From Lycium barbarum (lineage: Eukaryota; Streptophyta; Magnoliopsida; Solanales; Solanaceae): DNA of 64,000 nucleotides. The stretch is from positions 92,530,321 through 92,594,320 of the forward strand of contig NC_083341.1 in NCBI RefSeq assembly GCF_019175385.1. Direction: 5' to 3'. Below, piece by piece: positions 24,001 to 33,661 of the stretch. Position numbers and translations under genes: made by a program. Within the stretch, counting starts at the first letter, position 1. Each line of letters starts with the position of its first letter. The notes beneath the pieces were generated by a model. That model made no database searches. It saw nothing but the letters and a program-made list of their open reading frames with translations, and was not told the origin of the DNA.

Positions 24001-24662
24001 ATGAACACGGACCAGATGATAAATATACCCCTTTCTGATCATTTTCTCATCCTTGAGGTATGAAATAAACTTACCCCTCGGCGATACTGTATTACCTGCC
24101 CACTCTATAACTGGCTCCCCTGGGAATTGGAATCGGACTATCTTCTTTTGACAATCAACATTAGCATAGCAAGAAGCTAGCCAATCCATACCCATAATCA
24201 CGTCAAACTCGATCATATCTAACTCTACCAAATCCGCCTTAGTGCAGCGGCCACAGATAATCACGGAACAATCTCTATAAATCTGACTGGCTATAACAGA
24301 ATCCCCTACTGGTGTAGCTACCTCAAAAGGCTCTATCGGTTCAGATTCTATCCCAATTTTATCAGCAACGAGTGGAGATATAAATGATAATGTAGAACCA
24401 GGATCAATCAATGCATACACATCACGAGAGAAAACCAGTAATATACCTGTGACGACATTAGGCGAAGCCTCCTGGTCCTGTCTGCTGGCTAAGGCATAAA
24501 TGCGGTTCGAAGGACCGCTAGAACCCGAAGCTCCGCCACGACCCCTGCCGCGGCCTGCTGGTGCTGGATTACCTCGCCCCACAGGGCGCATCGCCACCGA
24601 GGCTGAAGATGAACCACCGGCTGACCCGGTAGACTGAGCTGAACTGCCTGTACCACCTCTAG
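21061..24662 (-). pseudogene. E3 pol: PR-RT-RH-INT-chromodomain, four premature stops
   Basis: One continuous minus-strand frame from the zinc knuckle to the natural stop at 21061. Order: protease with D-P-G at 24398-24406; RT with Y-R-M-A-P-A near 23835-23850, [12 protein letters not shown] and F-I-D-D at 23395-23406; RNase H about 23000-22730 (Y-C-D-A-S-G and Y-T-D-H-K-S intact); integrase HHCC about 22310-22190; DD(E) core about 22130-21650; GPF/Y about 21400; chromodomain about 21220-21065 with T-W-E-A-E-E and Y-P-Y-L-F. Stops interrupt it at 23557-23559 (TGA), 22327-22329 (TGA), 21871-21873 (TAG) and 21502-21504 (TGA). Apart from these the catalytic motifs look intact, so it is disabled only by nonsense changes and the gag frameshift. 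Confidence 0.95.
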
Positions 24663-25885
24663 CCGGACAGTCTCTCATCTGATGGCCCTGACGGCCGCAA
24701 ACAAAGCATGCACCCGTAGCTTGGAAACACTCTCCCGGGTGCCGTCTCCCACAGTAGGAAACACAAAGGTCTGGGTGGCCTCATCTGACTGCTGGAACAT
24801 CTGTCCAACTGTGAACCTGAAGCCCTGGAGCTCGGGCCTGCCCCTGAATATCCGGCACCCTCAGATCTCCTGCCGGTAAACTGTGGGGGTGTACCCCGTG
24901 ATGACTGAGAAGGATATCTGCTCTGCTGCTGCTGCTGAGGCTGTCTGCCTCGGAAATCTCCAGAATAGCCTGCGGATCTGGCCCTCTTGGGCGGCCTCCT
25001 GTCCCGATCTCTGCTGGAATAATCAGCTCTATGTCGGTCCTCCATACCCAGAGCATAAGCCTGTAGTCGGGCAATATCCATGTCTGTCTGCAATGCCACC
25101 GCCATACAACCATCAATCAAGTAGCGGTCTAACCCCATCACGTATCTGTGCATCCGATCGGCCATATCTGCTACTATGGCAGGTGCGTACCGGGCCAGAG
25201 AATCAAACTCCATATTATACTCACGAACACTCCGACCCCTCTGTTGCAGATGTAAAAATCGGTCAACCCGCGCCCGCCGTAACTCTGGGGGCAATGAGTG
25301 GCGGGTAAAAGCAGCCACGAACTCGTCCCAAGTAGCTGGGGAAGCACCCTTACCCCTAGATAGCTCCCAAGACTCATACCAGTGAGCAGCGACATCCCGT
25401 AGTCTATGCGAAGCCAACTCAACAGACTCAGTCTCTGAAGCCCTGACCAAATCTAGTGAGCGCCGCATCCCCCGAATAAAGTCATGGGGGTCCTCGTCGG
25501 GCTTAGACCCGTAAAACTCTGGAGGGCCACATAATAGAAACTCTCGAACCCTCAGGCTGTCACGCCTATCGTCATCATCATCATCTCTCCGCCCGCGTCT
25601 GCGAGCCTGTCCCACTACCAGAGTGGTCAATAACTGCACAGCCTCTCTCCGTGTCCTGTCCTCCGCCTCTGGCTGAGGAGCTAGAGACGCGGGAGCTGGA
25701 GCCCCTGGAGCTAATGGTGAAGCTGCTCCAGACTCCTCTGATGATGAAGATGTAGCAGAGTCGGCTGGCCGGGACGTAATATCACGCATCATCTGAGCAA
25801 CGGTCCGAGTACCCTTCTGAGCCCGGCTGGTCTCTCCTACTACGCCCTTTTTCTTCTGGGCGGCCGTCGCCTTTTTCGGAGGCAT
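24663..25885 (-). pseudogene. E3 gag, nearly intact, frameshift in the zinc knuckle
   Basis: I chose the ATG at 25885 (M-P-P-K-K-A), because its homologues start the same way and a CAG lies two bases upstream (25890-25888). The frame is open for about 370 codons: a charged, Ser/Ala/Pro-rich N-terminus, an Asp run (R-R-D-D-D-D-D-D-R-R), capsid domain with F-Y-G-S-K-P-D-E-D-P, R-A-R-V-D-R-F and D-R-M-H-R-Y-V-M-G-L, then a Gln/Arg/Ser-rich basic tail. One extra base in the T run at about 24760 shifts the frame at the first zinc-knuckle cysteine. In the other frame the knuckles continue ([14 protein letters not shown]) directly into pol, so gag and pol were originally a single ORF. Confidence 0.93.
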
Positions 25886-26076
25886 CACTGAAAGAAAAAC
25901 AACAACAGATCAAAACAGAATCATCCTAATAGCACAGTTCTATCGCACGATCTAAGATTAGAAGAAAAGACAACATCCTAAATGTCTTGTAGCCTCCTGT
26001 TTATAGATGTGGTGCACAACACACCGATAAACAAGACTCTACTAGACACGATCTGTGGACACTCCGAGGACAAACC

Positions 26077-26088
26077 GCTCTGATACCA
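26077..26088 (-). other. E3 primer-binding site (initiator tRNA-Met)
   Basis: GCTCTGATACCA on the plus strand, i.e. TGGTATCAGAGC on the element strand, four bases from the 5' LTR. Confidence 0.93.
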
Positions 26089-26092
26089 CTTC

Positions 26093-28729
26093 TGTCACGA
26101 CCCAACCCCGTAGGCCGTGACTAGTGCCCGATCTGGGCACCCGAACCCATCTATCAAATATTATCTCAAATTCTATCAACTCATTCTAGTATATGGCGGA
26201 AGAGAGGAGCACTCCGAATAGCAGAAAGGGTGTCCTAAACAGGTGGATCACCAGGCTATGCGTCCGTACCTGCGGGCATGAAACGCAGCCCCCGGAGAAG
26301 GGGGTCAGTACGAAATATGTACCGAGTATGCAAAGCAGAAGGTACAGAAATAAATCTGAACAATAATCGAATCAGATATATAGAAAATAATACATAAAAA
26401 AAAATATCAAAATGTTTATTTTCAAAGTATAAATTATGCATAGGGCACAGGAAAATGTGGTCGCCCGCCTGTCGATGGCGCCACAACACAGCATAACACC
26501 AGAAAGTTTCAAATCTCTGAATCCCCGTCACACATCACAACACAGCATAACGCCAAACACAGCATAACGCCAAACATAAGTGGAACCCGGCCCTCGAGCG
26601 AGGAGCACGGTGAACCATAATCACAGCATAACACCGGAATGTATCACAATGTGCACGACAACAGAACCGGCCCGGGAACCGGCGAACGATATCATAGGGC
26701 ACGAGCGGAGTAGTGAGGAATCATATGCATAAAATCATCATCATAAATCCAAAAGATAAGTAAAATAGTCATATTTGAAATCGGAACAATAATTACAACA
26801 TTTTTTTCCCCAAATTTACCGAAATTACCTAAAGGGCGTCACGGGACCCACAGACGAATATAGGCCCGAACTGAGCCCGCCTATGAAAAACATACTCATT
26901 TTATATCATACAAACTCCTACGAAAATTTCAAAGCAATCCGAGCTTTTCTGCGGAAATTATGAGCGTTTGAAGTTTTGGAATCGCTAAAGAATGAACTTT
27001 AAAACAAAAATCAGCTTTCATGTAATCTTTACAAGTTATGGATTCCAAGAACATAAGGATCAATGTTTTGCCATGACAAGGCAAGGATGCCAAAGAACAA
27101 ATGCGATTCATAAACATGCTCGGATTGTGAGAATAGAGTTTCCTCGAGGCTTATATCATAGACTATTTTAACTAAGGCATGCCGAAGAAGGAAGATTACT
27201 TTACATACCTCAAACGCTCTCCAATACGATCCAAACTCAAGCTAAATCCAACCTATGATTCGGGCTGCCCACGATCTATAAACAAGCCATAAAATGCCAA
27301 ACATTAGCTAAAGACTTTTTGGGCATTAAATTCCAATTTCGCCCTTAATTCTACAGAAATTTGGGCAGCATTTCCCCTGTAAATTGGCTACCCCGAGAAT
27401 TTAACTCGGCCGTATCAATCAACAACAACAACAACAACCAACCTAACAACATTAATAATCAATCCGAAAGGTAATACAACAATAATAGCTCTCTTTTCCA
27501 TCATTCATCAACTTTCATAAATTCAATTCGACGATCTACCTTCAAGCCAGAATCGACGCTTATACGCTCACATACTAACCCGAACACATACCAAAAACAT
27601 TTCAAGACATTCTAAGCAATTTATACAATTTTCCAACAATCCATAAATTTTCCCAAGCTACCCGAAACAACCCCCCTAACTTTTTCTTCATTTCCAAATC
27701 ATGGTTCGTATCTACAATTTACATTCTAACAATGCTATTTTCATCAATACACAATTTACATTAAATGTACAACAACTTCCAAATCAGTCTGCAATATTTA
27801 CAACATCAATTTGAGTCAATAAACTTTCATTTCCAACATAGAATTCATGGCGACGACGGCTAAACAATAAGCGATACTAATTCAATTCTTGGCACATAAG
27901 GTGACCCATTTTCGGCTAACACTACACATATACATATATGGATGATTCTCAATTGTTCTTCACCTTACAATGATCATAATCAACTAACTAGGCATTAATT
28001 CATAATTTCAATCACAACACAACAACACCCATTTACACGGCTCAAGCTCCACATACACAACTCACCTCCAACATTTCATATTTCATGATTTTCCTCCATT
28101 ATAACATACTACAACATGGATATAACCTTCATAACGCAAAAACAAAATCAAATCTTACCTTTTCTTCTTCAACTTTACAATAGCCTAGGGTTTGCAATTG
28201 GATACAATGAATGGTTAGATGACCCAAACAACTCTTCCACGCTACTTAGGGACTTCAATATAGTGGGTTAACACCAAGAAATTAATTTTTGAAGGCAAAG
28301 AAATGGGGGTTGGTTTTCTTGCTCCTAGCCGTGAGCTCCCCCTTGGTTCTTCCACTTTTGTTTTGTTTTTTTGTTTTTTTGCTAAGTATAGAATGGTGAG
28401 GAGATGACTTAAGGTCATCATTTTAAGTCCCCATAATATCTCTTATTGTTTGTGGCCCATACAATGTGGTGGACCAATTAAAATTGAACACCATTTGTGT
28501 GGGCCAACCATGGAAATTGTGGATAATTTTTTTATCTTCCAATTTTTATCACTTTTGGTCCCAAATTTTCCTAATTGTTCCATACCAATAAATTCATGCA
28601 CCACATATATCTCAAAATAAGATCGAAGGTCAAGAATCCCGACTTTGTATCCCGAAATAATTTTTTTGTCCTTAACTTATCATAATTAAATCCGAATTAT
28701 TCCACTGTACTAAAATACGGGTTCTAACA
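26093..28729 (-). repeat. E3 5' LTR (2637 bp, internal deletion)
   Basis: From TGTCACGACCC at 26093 to CTAACA ending at 28729. Colinear with the 3' LTR except for a 397-bp deletion near 26202, where GGCGGAAG is joined to AGAGGAGC; short GGAA homology at the two ends in the 3' LTR fits a microhomology deletion. The LTRs of one insertion start identical, so the deletion must postdate insertion. Confidence 0.95.
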
Positions 28730-28734
28730 TAATA

Positions 28735-28847
28735 ACAGAGAGGAAACGACATGGGAAGAGGAAAAAGACATGAATTTCAGGTACCCACATTTATTTCCAC
28801 CTTCAGAGGAGACTCAGGCAGAGATACCATTGCCCCCAGGTATGTAA
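28735..28847 (+). pseudogene. E2 chromodomain end, continuation after E3
   Basis: Joined to 17861 with one copy of TAATA counted, the frame reads R-N-N-N-R-E-E-T-T-W-E-E-E and ends Y-P-H-L-F-P-P...G-M-stop at 28845-28847. This is the C-terminal half of the Tekay-type chromodomain, and it confirms that E3 landed inside E2 coding sequence. Confidence 0.93.
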
Positions 28848-29041
28848 TGCTTTGTTCGATGTTTTCTTGGTCGTGTGTGGCCATGGTTGTTGATGTTGTT
28901 TTTGTAGCCCTGTGAGGAGCTATGTTCTGGGTTGTTATGACAGGATGGTAGTGCCATATTGCAGGGGAAACTCTGGCAAATTTTTTGTAGAATCCCCACG
29001 AGTCTATCATTCGAGGACGAATATTCCTAAGAGAGGGAGAA
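28848..29041 (+). promoter_or_regulatory. E2 3' UTR: intron-like segment, hairpin, polypurine tract
   Basis: CCAG|GTATGT overlaps the pol stop (GT at 28840) and a TGACAG ends at 28943: again 104 nt, with GGTCGTGTGTGGCC and GCCCTGTGAGG cores. The hairpin ATTCG-AGGA-CGAAT lies at 29009-29022 (outer pairs decayed) and the polypurine tract AAGAGAGGGAGAA at 29029-29041. Confidence 0.8.
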
Positions 29042-30640
29042 TGTTAAACCTCGTAGTTTCGTTCGTTAAGATTCGTTAGGTGTTAGGTGTCCTAATCGTG
29101 GAAACTGGAGTTACCTTCTAGTATATATGAGATTATATGTTCCCATATTATGGTTGTGGGGGTTTGAGCCCATGAAATAAGCTATGGAATATTTAAGAAC
29201 AAGCAAATTAAGGAATCGAGTTTGTTGGAACTTTGGGAAAACTTGGCCAAATATTTGGACAGGAATTTGGTCCAAATGGGGAGAGGTATATCTCCTAGAA
29301 TATGAGGAGTTTTAGTGTGTTTCTTTTATCCAAATTGAAGTTCATCGAGTGTAATTTCCAACGCAACAAACCGTTTGTCAATGTGACATCAGAATGAAAA
29401 GTTATGGGTATTTTAAGACCGATTGTTTGGGCAGAAAATTTTGACTGACCAGTTTGACGGCCCGCAGGAATTTTTACGGACCGCAGAAATTTCTGCAGCC
29501 CGTCAAATTGGACCAACCCAGCGTAAATCAGTCACAGTGATCCATATTTGACTGGGCAGTTCTGCGGAGCATTTTGACGGTCCGTAGGAATTTTGACGGC
29601 CTGTCAAAATGGGCGCAGGATTGCCCGACGGGATTTTAAGTTACGCTTTATATATTTCATTCCACTTCATTTTGACATTTTATTTTACAAAATCAGATCC
29701 AAAAGCTCTCCGAAAACCCTCTTTTCAACTCTATAAACTAATCCAAGCCAAAATCCTAGGGAGATTAAAGATCAAGAGGCAAGAATCAAGGTTCCATGTG
29801 TTAGAAGTCTTGCTAGGGTTAGTAGACTTCAAGAATTCTTTGTATATTGAAGCTAGGGTTTTCATATAAGTTGATAGCTTGCTCCAAAGCTCATTCTTAT
29901 CAGATAAAAAGGTTAGTTTTCATGCTTACTTCATGTTATCAAGAATGTTTAGTTGTTGAACAACTTGGGTAGTAGGACAAAGTAGAAGATGAGTTATAAA
30001 TGTAGTTTTTATGATGTTTTTAAGTAGTAAGCTAACTTGAGTTATGATTCTTAGTATAATATGGATATAATCTTGCTATAGAAGGTAATAATGATGATGA
30101 GACATGTTTTATGAAAAATGTGCAAAGGGTTGGTGTGAAGTGGTTAGTGTAAGTTGAATGTGGAAGACTTAATAGAATGTGACTACGTGATTATGATATT
30201 GTAGATGTTATTATGGTTATTTGTGAGTTGTTTTGTAATATGGTGGAAGTCGATGAAATAGGGGAAATGCTGCCCAATATTCGTTAACTCGTGAATTGTT
30301 CTAGTTTGGATTTAAGAGTATCTTTAATGCTTAACCAAGGTATGAATCCTTTTAAATATAGATTTTCCAAGCTTCAACGGTGAATGTTAAATAGTTAAGA
30401 AGACGACAAGGTATGTAAGGATAACCCTTCTTTCATTAAGGCCTGGTCCCATTGTTAAATACCTTCATATGAGTTCCATAGCGTCTTCCAAATGACTTCA
30501 TTCCTAGAAACGCTAAGGCCCATGATTCTTGATAAATCTCATGATACCATTGGTCCCATCCTGTGATAGTTGATTCTCTAAGGAAGGATATAATGAAAAT
30601 GATGATGACGATGATAATGTTGAGAACATGCATGTGCTTC

Positions 30641-30679
<39 letters not shown>

Positions 30680-31532
30680 TAAAGTGTGACTACTAAGAGC
30701 ACCGAGCTTACATGGCCGGGTATGATATCTATGGCGTGCACACCACTGTAGTTGGGTATGGATAACACTGAGTCTTGGTAGGGCCAAGTACGCATAACAC
30801 TGAACTTTATCATGGACGGGTATGTAAGACACCGAATCTCTATGGTCGGGTATGATACTACTACTACAAGTATAAATGTATGAAATGGAAGGTTCCCATT
30901 AGAAAAGTGTATAAGTAAATACGATGAACAACGCTAGAGGTATAAATGGCTTCATTATCTCATGACCTCTCTATCTTATGTTATTTCTTACGTTTCTATT
31001 ATGATTTTGATCATGCATTACATACTCATTACATTATTCGTACTAACGCCGTTTTGTTTGTGGACGTTGTGTCATGCCCGCAGGTGGACTGGAAGATAGA
31101 CTTGACCCATAGACTGCTTGTGTCAGAGACTGTATAGAGGAGCTCCATTTGATTCGGAATTGTAGCTTTTGGGTATTATTCTTTTGTGTACATACATATG
31201 GGCATGGCGGGGTCCTATCCCGCCTATATGATGTTACATACTCTTCTTAGAGGCTCGTAAACAGTTGTGTATGGTTAGATGTCTTGCAGCCTTATCGGCT
31301 CATATTTTATATATTATGTTTATAGCCTCGTCGGCTTGTGTATATGGATATGGGCATAGTTGTTGATGATGTTATGAATGTGTCGATGCCCTATGAGTTT
31401 AGCATTATTAATGTATAGAAATCATGCGTAAGCCATGTGGCTCACTTAGATGGGAATTTAAATGTACGATAAGAGGTGCGTGGGTGGGTTAGCACCTGGT
31501 GCCCGTTATGGCCCTCCGGTTGGGTCGTGATA
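29042..31532 (+). repeat. E2 3' LTR (2491 bp)
   Basis: Starts TGTTAAACCTCG and ends GGGTCGTGATA; colinear with the 5' LTR with many scattered differences. A TA microsatellite at about 30645-30670 is longer than at the same place in the 5' LTR. Followed directly by the GTATC target duplication. Confidence 0.93.
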
Positions 31533-31537
31533 GTATC

Positions 31538-32165
31538 ATAGACCAAAACAAGGCCAACATGACCATACACAATATTTACATACCCCACTATGTCTATGAG
31601 CCTCTAAGAGTGTACAAATGAACATCTATTACACTAGCAGAAAAGTACCAACAGATAGCAAGTCCGGAGTAGTGGCACTTGCGGACACCGCTGAAGCTGG
31701 AAGTCCTACTGCGGATACTCTCCAATAACTCTATCAGAGCCTGCAGCACGAAATGCGGCATCCCGTACAATGGGACATCAGTACCGATAAAAGTACTCAG
31801 TGTGTAAGGCTGGAAGCAATAACATAAGTAGGACGGAAATATAAAGCGAGTAAAGGTAACCTGTCAGCTAAGAACTTGCTATATGCAATGCATGAATCTT
31901 AAACATCATACGTAAGTAAGCGCGCGCACACACACACACAGATATATCATATAAGTGCTAGTGCTGCGGAACGTGCAGCCTGATCCATATATATTAGTGT
32001 CGAGGAATGTACGGCCCGATCCATATATATATCACATGTTAGTGCCGAGGAACATATGGCCCGATCCATATATATATCACATGTTAGTCCCAAGGAACGT
32101 ACGGCCTAATCCATAAATATAATATGTTAATGCCGAGGAACGTACGACCCGATCAATAAATATAA
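31538..32165 (-). repeat. LTR Z, right part (minus strand), truncated by LTR X
   Basis: Continues Z after the GTATC duplication. It includes, inverted, the stem-loop block (GGGACATCAGTACCGATAAA near 31771) and a GCAGG acceptor-like site near 31741. Z ends abruptly at 32165, where LTR X begins, so its own 5' end is missing. Confidence 0.75.
31955..32165. repeat. about five imperfect 40-50-bp tandem repeats in LTR Z
   Basis: The unit is roughly TTAGTGCCGAGGAACGTACG followed by GCCCGATCCATATATAT and, in some units, ATCACATG. Units start near 31960, 32000, 32042, 32088 and 32130. A short (CG)(CA)n run precedes them at 31921-31941. Confidence 0.8.
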
Positions 32166-33661
32166 TGTTACACCTCGAAAAAAATTTCGTTCATGCACAG
32201 TGAATAGACTGACGAAGGACGTGACATATATGACGTTTAGATAGGTAAGAAATAACATTTGATGATTCTAAATAAGATTTCAAAGATATGTGAAGTAGGA
32301 GACGTAGGTTGTTAAGGAAGGCAAGGCATACGTTATGTATCGAAAAGGATTTACGAGTAACGAGTTAATGGTAATTTAATGATGCTTTGGAGAAGAGTTA
32401 TAACGTCCCTTAGATTGTTAATGAGGTGATAAACAAGTGTTAAGAAGGTTCCATAAGGATTGGAGATCAAACGAGTCAACGAGAATGAACTTCGGAAAGC
32501 TAGGCATTATACGGCCAAACATACTGGCCGTATAGAACATACAGACCGTATGTGCAACCACATGTTCTGCCCAGAATGAGGGTATTCACTGAACCAAACA
32601 TACGGTCCAGACATACGGTCAGTATAAAATGTACGGACCGTATGTTCAGGTCGGGACAGATTTTTAAGTTGATATAAGGACCCTCTCTCTCATTTATTTC
32701 ATTTCATTTTCACCTCTCACCTCAAGAACACTCTAGAAAACCCTCTCTACTTTTCATCCACAAGAACTCAAGAAAGATGCATGATTAACCTCATCAACCC
32801 AAGGAAATCAAGTGTAAGAAACTCATTGGGGTTCATCCAAGGCAAGAAACCCCATTGGATTGAAGCTAGGGTTTTTCTTCAAGTGAACGATTATCATCCA
32901 AGACTTGCTTCTACGCTATCTAAGGTAATTTTTATGGTGTTTCCATGTTATTTAAGGTATTGAAAAGTTGAAACACTTGGATTGTACAAGAATATAGAAA
33001 AATGGGTCATGAATGTGGGAAAAGTGTCATTTTGAGTGATAGCTTGAATTGAGTCATGATTCTTGATGTGTTGTGATATGGTTATGTTACAAATGATATT
33101 AAGGACATGGGGTAAGCATTATATGTGAGAAAATGTACTAGTATACTATGACCATGAATATGGATGAATTGAAGTGGAATTGTGAAATGAAGATAATGTA
33201 GATGAATAAAGATTGTTAGTTATGATATTGTGAATGTTGTTATAAATGTTTGGGAGTTGATATACAATATGGGGAAGGTTGTATAGACAAAGGAAATGCT
33301 GCCCAATTTTCTCTAGCTTTAGTAAGCACATTCATAAAATCGATTAGCTAATGTGAATGCAAATTCTCTTGAAGGTAGAAACGTGAGCATTGAAGGAGTA
33401 CAATCAAGCGATGGAATTGTTAAACGAAAGAGGTATGTAAGGCTAGTCCTTTATTTCTAAGGCATGACTCTTATGGTATGAATCCGCCTATCCTTCCATG
33501 ATTTCCTACATATCAAAAATTATGAGTCTACGATTATAAAGAGCTTCATACAAGATAAAGAAAAGAGATACACTATGAGCATGACAATATTGATGATGAA
33601 TCTAAGTCTAGAAGTCCTAAAGCTCATGATATGACATTCCTACGAAGCTAATGATCCTTAT
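32166..33661 (+). repeat. LTR X, left part (plus strand), split by the tandem array
   Basis: TGTTACACCTCG at 32166. U3 has TACGG-type motifs (about 32509-32650), a TATA-like GATATAAGG near 32671, donor-like CTAAG|GTAA near 32921-32926 and AAGAG|GTATGTAAGG near 33429. It ends at CTTAT (33657-33661), which is duplicated at 62016-62020. Confidence 0.88.

Larger units (their letters stand above)
17862..28729 (-). mobile_element. E3: full-length minus-strand Ty3/gypsy Tekay-type element (10868 bp)
   Basis: LTRs at 26093-28729 (5') and 17862-20895 (3'), PBS, single-frame gag-pol, polypurine tract, and exact TAATA target duplication. The LTRs differ by scattered single bases plus one 397-bp deletion in the 5' LTR. 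Coding damage is light: one frameshift and four stop codons. This is the youngest-looking complete element in the window. Its LTRs resemble the solo LTR at 43297-46227 (GGTCAGTACGAAATATGTAC block, ATGCCCGCAG|GTAC), so the two belong to one broader family distinct from E2 and the array. Confidence 0.96.
10417..31532 (+). mobile_element. E2: full-length Ty3/gypsy Tekay-type element, interrupted by E3
   Basis: Two related LTRs (10417-12890 and 29042-31532), an initiator-tRNA-Met PBS after the first, a polypurine tract before the second, and an exact 5-bp target duplication GTATC (10412-10416 and 31533-31537). Without E3 and its duplicated TAATA the element is 10243 bp. Both LTR 3' ends have lost the canonical CA (AA at 12890, TA at 31532). 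Gag-pol carries many stop codons and frameshifts, and its LTRs differ visibly more than those of E3, so E2 is the older of the two. Confidence 0.95.

Noticed and set aside
22807..25422. Plus-strand ORFs opposite E3 gag-pol
   Set aside because: Shadow frames of the minus-strand coding sequence.
31955..32165. CRISPR-like repeat/spacer pattern
   Set aside because: Repeats are imperfect, spacers are near-identical TA-rich sequence, and the context is a plant LTR; this is ordinary tandem duplication.
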